The notes under the pieces: model-generated
The model's input: only the letters and a program-made list of their open reading frames with translations
What the model was told of the DNA's origin: nothing
Databases searched by the model: none
Translations under genes and position numbers: made by a program
In this document: one piece after another, positions 1 through 10,600 of the stretch
Numbering within the stretch: position 1 is the stretch's first letter
How the letters are laid out: the number at the start of each line of letters is the position of its first letter
Assembly (NCBI GenBank): GCA_030142905.1
Contig: JASJOG010000076.1
Coordinates: 1,299,501-1,363,500 of the forward strand
Direction: 5' to 3'
DNA from: Heliopora coerulea
Lineage: Eukaryota > Cnidaria > Anthozoa > Scleralcyonacea > Helioporidae
Length of the DNA: 64,000 bases

Positions 1-539
1 CAATAGTGACCAATAATGCTTGTGTCATATACACTTCAATTGTTTTTCTCTCATCTCTCGGTTCAGTTCAGGTACAAGACCCAGGGCAATGAAATTCCTT
101 ATGTTTGCTATCATTTAAATTGTTTCTTTAAATATTTCTCAGGGGAGCTTACCCTCCCTACCTACCTAGACTTTAAGCCTCCCCTCTGGACTGACATCTT
201 GTCCAGCCATCCCTGAGAATATTACCATGAACCTGTGACTTAATGTAAAGTAAGCACTTCACTCAATAAAGAACTGGTGTAATAATTTGACAGTAATATA
301 TGACAGTATTTAACAGGTTGTTTGGAAATGTAATAAATGGTCAGAAATACAAGAGAGCAATGTATGTCTTAAGAGATAAAAAATAATGGGCAGAGTGCTC
401 TTAGGAATATCTTGGTGATCTGCCATAAGATAAAGCACATTCCCCAAACAAAAGTATCAAGAGAACATTACTGCAGTGAATATAGCTCACTATACCTCTA
501 TGGAACATGTTAGTTGTCCCAATCTTTGCATGATATAAC

Positions 540-3500
540 CTGTTAAAAACAACTTTAATGGTACAAATTTCTCTTTCAGTGGCTGGTCCAATCCTAAAAT
601 CCAAACAGTAAAATCATTCTGTGTAAAAAATCATTATTAAAATTTCATTATGTTATCATCATTCCATTTACTGGCATTAATTCTTTTTGTGATAAAATTA
701 ATACTTTTTTAATATTTCCTTAAACAGTTTGAATGTGGAAGAATCAGTATGTGTTGGACGAACTTGATTATCAAAGAGTAGAGTAGTTCTATGAAAGACT
801 GTTTGTGGTGTTTCTAGTGACCATAGCAACAGTCATTTTCTGAGTTGATTGAAAGGGAATGGTCAGGAACAATCAACCTACTAGACTAAGTGCATCGGGT
901 TTGTTCAGACCAACCCAGACAACACCTACATATCATGCCAACAAAAAAATACTGACTTCACCCTCACACACCTAAATGTTGCATGCTTATTGCAAACAAG
1001 CACCTACATACATGACATAACAAACCAGATACCCTAACAGGCTAACTGTTCCTGTGTGTTCCTCTTCATTTGACTCTGAAGATGACTGCTGCAAAGGCAA
1101 TCAAAACTTCAGTCATTAGAAACACCACAGATAGCCCTTGTTAAAGTTATTCAAACCTGGACAATCATGTTTCACAAACATGAAATATTTTGGTTGTACT
1201 TACCATTTAGAAAACAAGAAAGTGTTCCAACACTGCACATAGGTAGGCATTCCCATAAATAAACTATTTCCAGCACGAGAAGTAAACATTCACATGGATG
1301 TGGTGGTGACTGATTATAAAGATTTGCCTAAAGAAATCAAATTACCAAATATAGTCTACAGTAAAATTATATATAAATTTCAAAAATACAAGAATAGTTT
1401 TTAAAGACATGTTTCAGTAAGACTTATGCACTACCATGACCTTCACAGCTTCTTTCAAAATAACCACCAACACGACTGCTGCCATGTCTTTAAAAAGTAT
1501 TCTCATGTTTTTGAAATTTATAACTGTCCTTTTGCTAACAAGTCGTTTTGAAAGAAATGACATCTGTTGACATATTATTATGTAGACAAGAACCCCACAT
1601 AGAAGCCAGTTGAATTCTCAAACCTTTCTTATTAGAAACATTCCCAAAGGGCTCTTTCTTTTCACAAGTGAAGGAACATATTTTAGGTATACCAGTGCTT
1701 CATCTGTATTTCCTTGAAGACCAAGGGTAACTAAGAAATAACAAAACAGAATATAGGCTACAGTTAATATTTAACATTTAATTATATTTCTACAGGAATC
1801 ACGTACTATATTCCATCTCAATGACTGTCAATGCTACCACCACTACAGCCACTAGAACCTCCTGTGACTAACTACTATTGTTATGGCCATCATGGCTACA
1901 ACTACTGGCACTACCATGACCTTCACAGCTTCTTTCAAAATAACCACCAACATGACTGCTACCCCTTCCACTGCTACAGCAAGTGCCATTATGAGTTCTA
2001 TCACCACTGCTACCAACTATGTAATCACTTCCATAATCACTTCAAACATACTACAACCATCACTGCTGCCAATACCACTGTTGTCACTACTGCCATCACT
2101 AGAGCCACCTCCACTGCAACCATAACTAATGCAATCACTGTAACCATTACTGCAACCATCACTACAGCCATCACTACTGTCATCACTATTGTCATCACTA
2201 TTGTCATCACTGCAGGCATCGCTATAGCCATCACTACGGTCATCACTAATGTCATCACTATCACTATCACCATCACTACTGTCATCACTACCATCATCAC
2301 TAGTATTATCACTACCACCATCACTACTATCATCACTACAACCATCACTACTGTCATCACTACGATCATTACTACCACCATCATTATTCACACCACTCCT
2401 CAACAACTACCCACTACTGCCATTACCATGGCTTTAACTTTTGCAAGCTCTACCCCAAAAATAACTAGCAACAACACCATTTTCAGTTAAATAAATCCAG
2501 TTATCACCGCAGAAATAAGCTGCTTCCCACCTGTCAAATTACTGCCATGATGAGGCCATTGCTGCCATAACTAAACTATCACTGCCATAACAAACACTAC
2601 TGTAATTGTGGGAACTACTGTTACCACAGTCATAACAGTGATTTAATCTAATGTTTTCATGCCAACTATTATCATTTCTATCAAGAGGGGTACATTACAA
2701 TGGTTATGAAATTGCAATTTTAAACTTACTGCCTATTAAATAAGAATAAAAACTCTGTGACCACACTGTACCATCTTTCACTCTAAACAAAAACAATTAA
2801 AAAAACATTAACATAGCTTCAAGATGTCAGACATGACTGACACCAATCAAAAATACCTTTTAAAGGCAGCTACTGCAAGATCCCATTTCATCTCCAGCAA
2901 ATGACACCATCCTTAAAGAAAGAATAATATTTTCAGTGAAATGGCAATGCCAATAAAAGTATTCAGAGCTACCAGAAACAAGGCATTTCACTTTAAACAT
3001 GGGTTGCACAATTTGGCTACCAGATATGCTATAGGCTACTATACTGTACCACCACAACAGCCAAGAATAATTTACAGACCAAATCTTGTTTCAGATCACA
3101 CATTTCATGGTTCAACATCCTACTGCATTAGTGGATAGTAGATTGTCTCTTTAACATGGGATTGTGAACAATAAAAAGCTTAACATTTCTGTCATGCAGT
3201 CATTTGAAATGTAAACTAATTAAGAATTTGATGTTAAGTATTAGCACACTATAGACAGTTTGTTCAGTTTTCAACTCAAGTGAATAACCTGGTCTTCAAA
3301 CTTAACAGAAAATGGAAGTTACCTAGCTGCATTGAAAAAAAATGATGGACAAACTGTAATTTAATTGATACTGACCTATCTCATAAACACAAAACATGAG
3401 AATTTCTTTGTGGTATATTGGCTTCTGTAAAACCTGATTTAATGTTCTTGTTGCATCACTGAAGTTGCCCTGTAATCAAGAAAAGCCATGGTGAGCCTGC

Positions 3501-5095
3501 ATCTGAGCAAAGCAAACAAAACTTACAAAATGAAACACCAAAAACTTTTACCTTACAACGAAATAGTAGTCCTTCAAAGTAGAGAGCAACAGCTGATGAC
3601 AATAACTTAGGTTGAAGACCTTGTAACAGCTGAGTAGCTTCTTGCAAACCTTGGAAAAGTTAAAGTTAATTTTATTTTGGTCCATATCATTTTATCCTAT
3701 TTCATTCTAGTTAAACCAGTCTGGTTCAATTTCTTTTAATCTTATTCTATTCTATTCAATTCAAACTTGTTTCATTTAAAATTTCTTCAAAATAACATTT
3801 GTAATGATTGATAAAATCTACAAGTTATTTTGAATTTTAACTACAGCAAATGTTATTGATGTTCATGTTCAGTTCAATTCACTTCCTTTCCCTCCCTTTC
3901 TTTTCATTTTATCTAAACTAATTCCATTCCATTTTTCACAAATCATGGCAAAAGATCTTTGAACAGACCATTTCCAAACTGGGTTTTTCCTCAACTCATT
4001 GGTGTAGTTTCTTGGGAGGTTTCCTCTCTAAAAACCCTGGGTCACCCCAAATGCTAGAATAATGTAACCTTTAAGTGTTACTCCTTACCAGACTGAACAT
4101 CACTATCATCAAAGGCATATATTGGTCTAATAATGGCATGAAAATATAAAAGGCCAAGTCTAGACAACAAAAATATCGTAATATAGTCAAGTTCAGTTCT
4201 ACTTGATTGCTGATAGAAAGAACTAGCTAAAATAACAAAATAATAACATATACCGTGAAAGTTCTGCTTTTACATCCTGACTGTGACAAACATAATTCAA
4301 ACATGCTAAACCAAGTTCCTGGTTTCCAGTAAAACCAAAAAACTGAATAACTTGCAGAACTTTTGGAGGAGTTAAGGAGACAACAAGATTAAATAAGCCA
4401 TAACCAAATGCAATGGCAGCTTGGACCTCAGATAAGGCACTTGAATTATGTCCTGATGATTCTTGACAACCATCATCAATTACATAATTCTTATACTGTT
4501 CACTAATATTTTCAGCTGACTGAACATTGTTCATATCTTCAGAACATTGTTCAGTTTCACAGTGGGTTTCATCATCACAAGTGTTAACATGGAGATCTAA
4601 AAAGTATCCTCCAATTTTCACAACTTTGTCATAGCTCTTCTTGTATTGCTTCCAGGCTTTTCTGATCATAAATGCACCTTTAATGTAATCTTTTATTCCT
4701 ACAGAAAAACACATTATTTTAAATTATTGACTGACTTACTTCTGACAAGTAACAATTACATTAAGCAAAAAAATGAATGCCTCCCTCCATTTCTCATTTT
4801 GGAAAAAGTTATGAAGTCAGAACTGGCAAAACATTCAATAATTTTTTGATCTTTGACAGCCTGGGTGGCACTAGGAATTCCCCACAATGGGGCTAAGGTC
4901 CCAGACATGGAGGCCAACTAGAGCATCTGAAACCATGCTTCTGTGACAAATCTCATAATCTACCATATAGGTCTAAAATGCCATGCCTTTTTAGTGGACA
5001 ATTATTGCTTACAACCAGTATAATGTGTTGGGAAAACTGCATTTTATTTTCTGATATTTTCAAAACATATACTTTGTTATGATTATTATATACAT

Positions 5096-5147
<52 letters not shown>

Positions 5148-7355
5148 TGCAGCTTGGAATGAACATGGATTGATAAGGGACCAGAGGGCTCACACCACTA
5201 CTGAAGTGGTGGGCATTGCTCAACACTATTGGTTATCCTTATATATCCATAGAGTGCTGAACAACATCAAAATGTATATACATACATATATATATATATA
5301 TATAATTATATCACTTGCCTCAAAAAGTCACTACAGCCTGTTTCATCAGTCACCTGAAGATTCTTTCTCAAGATGAAACAGGCTGTTGTGACTTTTTGAG
5401 GTGAGTGATATAATTCTATTTCCTCTATCTGTGCAATATTGAGCCCTCTTTATAATTATTCATATAACATACCAGAATATATAAAACAATATTTTGCATG
5501 CAGAACAGATGTACATGCAAAATATTGTTTTATCTGTTATTCTGAGGACAACAAAAACAGACCGCCATATGGCCAACATTTCTTCTTTGTGCACATGTGA
5601 ATTCTTTATCTTGCCCCACCATGGAAGATGTGGTTCTCCAATGAAGGCTGTTGCCTCCTCTGCCACCCCCCACGGCTTTACCCAGATCTTATATAAACTT
5701 ACGTCTGTATATAAACTTGGATTAAGCTCATACAGTCTTAAAACATTAAATTTAATGAAAATCATATAAACTATATAATACCATACCCTGTTTCAATATT
5801 GTTAACACTGCCATGTATAAGTCAGCATCAGTGGACAATATCTCGGTCATAAGAAATTCTAAAATTTCTTTTGTGGACTTTTTTTGCTTGATGCTGTTTC
5901 TTTGTGATTCACAAAGTCTTTGGGTCTCTTTAAGACTGCAAACTGCCTCATTTATGTCATGCTCTTCTAGAGTAACTAGTGAACTCTATGAAATAACATT
6001 ATAAATTATTTGGTACACATGATGTACATGCACTGTAATAATTCAACAACATGCTAATAATATAGGAAGCAGGTACCAAGCATTTAAAACATTAAGAAAG
6101 AAGAAAGACTATGTTTACCCACTTAAGGAGTAAGGGTAGACTTCAGAATTTTACTCTGGCTAACATTGATTAGACAAGATAAGCCCGGCCCTTTAATGAG
6201 TTAAAATTAATAAAAAACGTTTTTAAGCTTAATAATTTGGAAAACTAAGACAACTCTTTTGTAATAAAGACTTGCACAATTGATTCCCACAGCAAAGATA
6301 ATTTATTACAAGTAATTCCACGACAAGAGGGATACTAGAAGATTAAATGCCCCAAAACTCCAAGAGAGGGTTTGTAAACCATGATAAACATGGGACTCAA
6401 TTTCTATTTGCTAATATTATTGTTCAATTTCTGTCTGCAAGTCATTTTTTCAAAAACGTTTTGGACAACAATTCTTTAAAACCAACACAATGCAGCATCG
6501 TGTGGAATACCCATCTAATAGTAATCTAACTTCACAAGGGCATTTTGTTCAAAATGCAGATAATTGGGCCATTTTAATTTGGCTTTGAAAATACGCAATT
6601 CTAATGAATCCAAAAAGTTGTTTTATCATTCAGTTTAGCATAAATTTTGCTAGAATTTAGCCAACCAAAATACGTTACTATGCCAAACACCCTTCACCGT
6701 TCCAACCATTTTAAACTAAAGTTGAAATAGCAGCTGAGAACTCTGTACACGTTTAGCAAGAGGTTTAATTAGAACAAGTTTCGTCGGTCCGAAATGAGTA
6801 GCACCTCAATTTTCCGTTTCCATGCAATTAATTTTGACCCTTTTCAAATATAAACTCGCTAATAAGCCGTTGTGTAGCCAATTTTTGTTCTGAAATAGTG
6901 AACTGCATGAACCTCTTAAATTAACGTTGAGATACAGTACAGTATAAGGAAACACCTTAACATAAAGAAAATTTCTTCATACACTAAAACACTGAAGGCT
7001 TCTCATGTATCTCACCAGAAAGTCCACAAAACTTGAAGCAGCGCTCAACAACGAACTTCTATTCCTATATAAATTCAGACCTACGCGTTAAAATCAAATT
7101 GCTTTGGTCAACAAAGACATTTGTTAGACATAATTGTTGACAATAAATTTACAATTTTGCGCTTAAAATGCAGTCCCAGAGGGCAACACTACCAAGCAGC
7201 CATGAAAGTCAACGTAGACCAGTAAAATACATGAATTTATACCTGTTTTGTCCAAGAAATCGTTTAGTTTCTGAACATCCTTTGTTCAACAGTATTTCAA
7301 CAGCATCTCGCACAGTTACATAATCTTCTTCAGGGAAAATTGAATTCTTCTGCAT
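540..7355 (-). CDS. TTC39C: TTC39C-like tetratricopeptide repeat protein (3' end beyond the window)
   Basis: This is a member of the TTC39/Iml2 family of cytosolic TPR proteins; the biochemical role is poorly defined. Coding exons, 5' to 3': 7355-7243, 7064-7016, 5985-5787, 4698-4254, 4159-4089, 3649-3552, 3469-3376, 2911-2857, 2782-2730, 1730-1624, 1327-1204 and 593-540. All junctions keep phase and total about 487 codons. Family landmarks appear in order: FGYGLFNLVVSLTPP in exon 4, RPIYAFDDSD in exon 5, YEIGWC across exons 7-8, VWSQSFYSYL in exon 9, VLEIVYLWECLPMCS in exon 11 and VPLKLFLTG in exon 12. Human TTC39C has about 583 residues, so roughly 100 C-terminal residues lie left of base 1. 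The start ATG has A at -3. It is divergent with the ASB3-like gene, 268 bp away. Exon 10 has a weak donor (GTTTGA). TTC39C is preferred over TTC39A/B from remembered similarity; the family assignment is firm, the paralogue less so. Confidence 0.88.
806..1129. repeat. Inverted-repeat remnant, Penelope-like tail pair
   Basis: The segment at about 1033-1129 is present again, diverged and inverted, at about 806-895. The conserved outer ends read GTGGTGTTTCT and AGAAACACCAC, and the inner parts share a diverged GTTCCTG-containing stretch. The right arm has a CTGAAGATGA box followed by a short hairpin, reminiscent of the tails of Penelope-like elements. It lies in the intron between TTC39C exons 11 and 12. 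No reverse transcriptase or GIY-YIG coding is visible between the arms. The element family is inference. Confidence 0.45.
1371..1523. repeat. Small fold-back element carrying a copy of nearby satellite DNA
   Basis: Two arms, 1371-1411 and 1483-1523, are inverted copies that match at 36 of 41 positions. The 71-nt loop contains a 52-nt segment (1429-1480) that is an almost exact direct copy (one mismatch) of 1909-1960, at the edge of the ATC-rich satellite exactly 480 nt away. It lies in TTC39C intron 10, between exons 10 and 11. Confidence 0.6.
1816..2440. repeat. ATC/ACT trinucleotide satellite
   Basis: A long degenerate array of ATCACT, GTCATC and ACCATC units fills most of TTC39C intron 9 (1731-2729). 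It leaves long open frames on both strands, encoding Thr/Ile-, Ser/Asp- or Val/Met-rich runs. These come from the three-base periodicity and are not genes. A short ATC-rich stretch with the same flavour recurs near 11870-11900. Confidence 0.85.
5105..5144. repeat. (TA)n microsatellite
   Basis: About 20 uninterrupted TA dinucleotides lie in TTC39C intron 3, with a shorter TA run near 5284-5304. Confidence 0.95.
5150..5470. repeat. Putative fold-back MITE
   Basis: The internal arms at about 5305-5346 and 5371-5414 are inverted copies (about 40 of 42 match, from CTCAAAAAGTCAC to GTGACTTTTTGAG). An outer pair, AGAGGGCTCA near 5185 and TGAGCCCTCT near 5443, suggests a longer nested palindrome. 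No coding capacity is seen. It is intronic in TTC39C. Confidence 0.55.
5481..5533. repeat. Perfect 20-bp hairpin
   Basis: The arms 5481-5500 and 5514-5533 are perfect inverted repeats with a 13-nt loop. It lies in TTC39C intron 3, just beyond the fold-back element. The following 200 bp contains an open minus-strand frame with no recognisable protein. Confidence 0.75.
5986..7015. other. TTC39C intron 2, no feature seen
   Basis: This is AT-rich intron between the 49-nt exon 2 and exon 3. I see no coding, repeat or RNA feature in it. Confidence 0.6.
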
Positions 7356-7623
7356 ATTTGTCCTAACGGTCTTCCCACAGACAAACAACTCCTTTCGTAA
7401 GTCAAACCTCCACCTTCATTCAGTGAGTATCAATGACTATGTTTTTAAAAACATAAACACGCTGTAGTGTAGTACCTTTCCTTTCCGGGAAACTTGTTTG
7501 TTTACTTGAATTACTTCGTTAGATTAATCAGCGGTACTTCCCATGATTCTTGACATTTGGTGGAAATTCAGAGCCATAACTTGAACAAAGAACCTGTTTA
7601 ATGTAATCGAAAATCGGAAGACC
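7356..7623. promoter_or_regulatory. Bidirectional promoter region, TTC39C / ASB3
   Basis: This is the 268-bp gap between the TTC39C start codon (minus) and the predicted ASB3 start codon (plus). Both 5' UTRs and a shared core promoter must fit here unless upstream non-coding exons exist. No convincing TATA box is seen. Confidence 0.55.
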
Positions 7624-10600
7624 ATGGTGGAAGGTAATCAAAGATGTAATATTGACCAAGGATTTACCAGGCGGGAATCGTAGTCGTAGGATGAATATTA
7701 ATGCCCAGCTCAAAATTCAGATGTGTATAGCCATGACAGGATAAAACACGACAAATAAAACATGTTAGTTTAAACAAGCTTTACTGACGTTTCGTTGCTG
7801 ACGCGCAACATTTTCAAAGTAATATAGATGATGGATAAGGTACGGTTATAAATACGATATTTACAAGGTGTGAAAATTAATTAGCCAATGAGAGAGGAGA
7901 AAAGGTGTGAGAAAAGTAGAAGAGGAAGAGCGGAAGAAGACTAATTAAAATAAGGCAAGCAGAACAGACCTGATGTTTTCATTAAGGACAGGCTTAAATT
8001 TGTCGATGAGTAAACTCTCCCGAATGAGTAACTCAATGGGCGAGTTACCGGACGAAATAATAGGAAAGTGTCATTTATTTTTCTCTGCCATTTACGGGGA
8101 AACATTGCCTCCAAATCCGCTCACAGTCAACAAAACTTCTCTCTTCCTGTTTTCCTCAAGTTGAGTTACGGGTTATCTTTAAGTCTAACAAACGTCTGTC
8201 TAGTTTCTTCCGGTTCAAGGATAGTATTCCTAAATTAATGAGATCGCATGTTGTTTATCAATACTCGTGTCGATGCTGCGGAGCATCGTATATAGGGCAA
8301 ACTCGACGCCTTCTACACACACGCATCTCTGAACACCTAGGAATCTCGCCTTTAACTGGGAAGAAAAGATCTTACACTAGTCTGTCTAGCATCCTTTCTC
8401 ACACCAAAGCTTCTGATCACACCATCTCCGCCGATGACTTTTCTATTATTTCGTCCGGTAACTCGCCCCTTGAGTTACTCATTCAGGAGAGTTTACTCAT
8501 CGACAAATTTAAGCCTGTCCTTAATGAAAACATCAGGTCTGTTCCGCTTGCCTTATTTTAATTAGTCTTCTTCCGCTCTTCCTCTTCTACTTTTCTCACA
8601 CCTTTTCACCTCTCTCATTGGCTAATTAATTTTCACACCTTGTAAATATCGTATTTATAACCGTACCTTATCCATCATCTATATTACTTTGAAAATGTTG
8701 CGCGTTAGCAACGAAACGTCAGTAAAGATGTAATGTTAAGAATGAAGTCATAAGGTCATGACCGTGTAACGGTTTTAATTTTCAATTCAATAAAATCAAA
8801 AAGCAAAACAAAACTGAACAGTTCAACTGCAAATAACAACACTCATGCTCAATAACTATCAGGACTGATATTTTCCCTGCCTAGATAGTTGTAACCAGCC
8901 CTAATGACATCATGATAGAACCAGAGTGAGAAGTGATACATAAGACATATGGTACCATCACCTGGCTGGAATAATGTGAGACTGGTTGAAAATATAGCAT
9001 GTCATGTCTAATATAGGGTAAGCATTCTTGTATAAGTCACCACATATACTATGTGGCTTGTAATGCAGAAACATAATTTGGGTGTTTAAGATTCTGCAAG
9101 TTAATTAGCATTAGGCTGTATATGCAGCTAACTTGAACCAATTTCTACTTTGCAAGTTTTTTAGTTTTTTTCAGTTTTGCAAATATTCTGCTTTATTGTT
9201 GTCATTTCATAGATTATTTTTCTGAAAATGAGTACAAGCAAGGAATGTACCCAGTTCATGATGCTGCATCAGAGGGAAGCTGTAGTAGCTTGTTGCAGCT
9301 AATCAATGAAGGACAAGATGTCAACTTGTGTAATGGCAGAGGTGAGACTCCTGTCTTTCTTGCCACTGTTAAAGGAAATGATGAAGCATTACAATTATTG
9401 CTGGCTAATGGTGGGAATCCAGACCTATGTAATGAAGATAAAGAAAGCCCTTTGTTAAAAGCTATCAAAGGAACAAGTGTCCAAGAAAGATGTGTTCAGG
9501 TAATAACTTAAATGCAGTTTATTTGCTTTATACCTTAATAGTAAGGTCCAGCCATTTAAGACAAGAATGGTTGAAATTGATTAGGTGAGCAGAACTGACC
9601 CAATCAAACAAGGCTAATCTTGCAACAAATCATTGACCTGATACAAGATCACACATAATTATAATGACAGACCTCTTGCAAAAATGCCAGCCAATATTAC
9701 AGTGTTTTTTAACACAAAAGTTAATTTTATTAGTCTTGCTCAGCTTCTCAGGAAGCAATGAGTCTTTTTTTTTCCCAACACGGATGCAATTGAGATTGAG
9801 ATTTACTGTAGTCAAGCCAATTAAGCCAGTCACTTTAATACAACATGGGCAGTCACTGTTTCAAGTTCTTATGCTTAAATTTTGGAGTGCAGTGTCCTTG
9901 CTGACTAAACTCTGTGCCTTAATCTGGCCAAACCAACTGCAGGTAACACTCAGCCAGATCTCTCATCACTACACAAAACCCAAACCTGTTACACTGTAAC
10001 CCCTTCCTAAATAATGTAGCCCCATTATTTAGGGAGGGGATGAAAGGGAGAGCTTGACAAGTTTGGGTCTTGTGTCATCAGATGTGCTTGGTGCTGGATC
10101 AGTTACTCGACTGTACTACACTAGGATGCTGTAGAATATACCATATACATGTAGCTGTATGTTAACTTTAAAGTAATGCCTAATGTTGCTGGGGTGATCC
10201 ACATTTAGCATGTTGTTACATGTCGTTATCTTACTACTTTGGTCTGGGGAAGAGATGTTAAATGTGGACAAGCAAATCTGAAGACTGACTACCACAGAAC
10301 TTCACAAATCACATTTGTAATAATTATGTTATCTTCTTATGACTGGAATTAGGGTGTTTTGAATCAGTTTATTCATTCCAATTTTTAGATTTTACTTGAT
10401 GAGAATGCTGATCCAGATATTGGAGATTCAACCAAATGGTATCCACTCCATGAAGCATGCTATAAAGGAATTCCAATGTTAGTTGAACATTTGCTTATGT
10501 CTAAAGCTTGTTTGGATGTACAAACTGAAGATGGTGTCACCCCACTATATACTGCTGCCCAGTATGGACAGTCAGACAGCCTTAGCCTCCTGTTACAGTG

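Noticed and set aside
1429..1960. Two direct 52-nt copies as the start of a CRISPR-like array
   Set aside because: There are only two copies, 480 nt apart, in animal intronic DNA; one is inside a fold-back element.
1831..2490. 219-residue Thr/Ile-rich open frame and its antisense Ser/Asp-rich partner
   Set aside because: They lie wholly inside the ATC triplet satellite in an intron; the period keeps several frames open at once.
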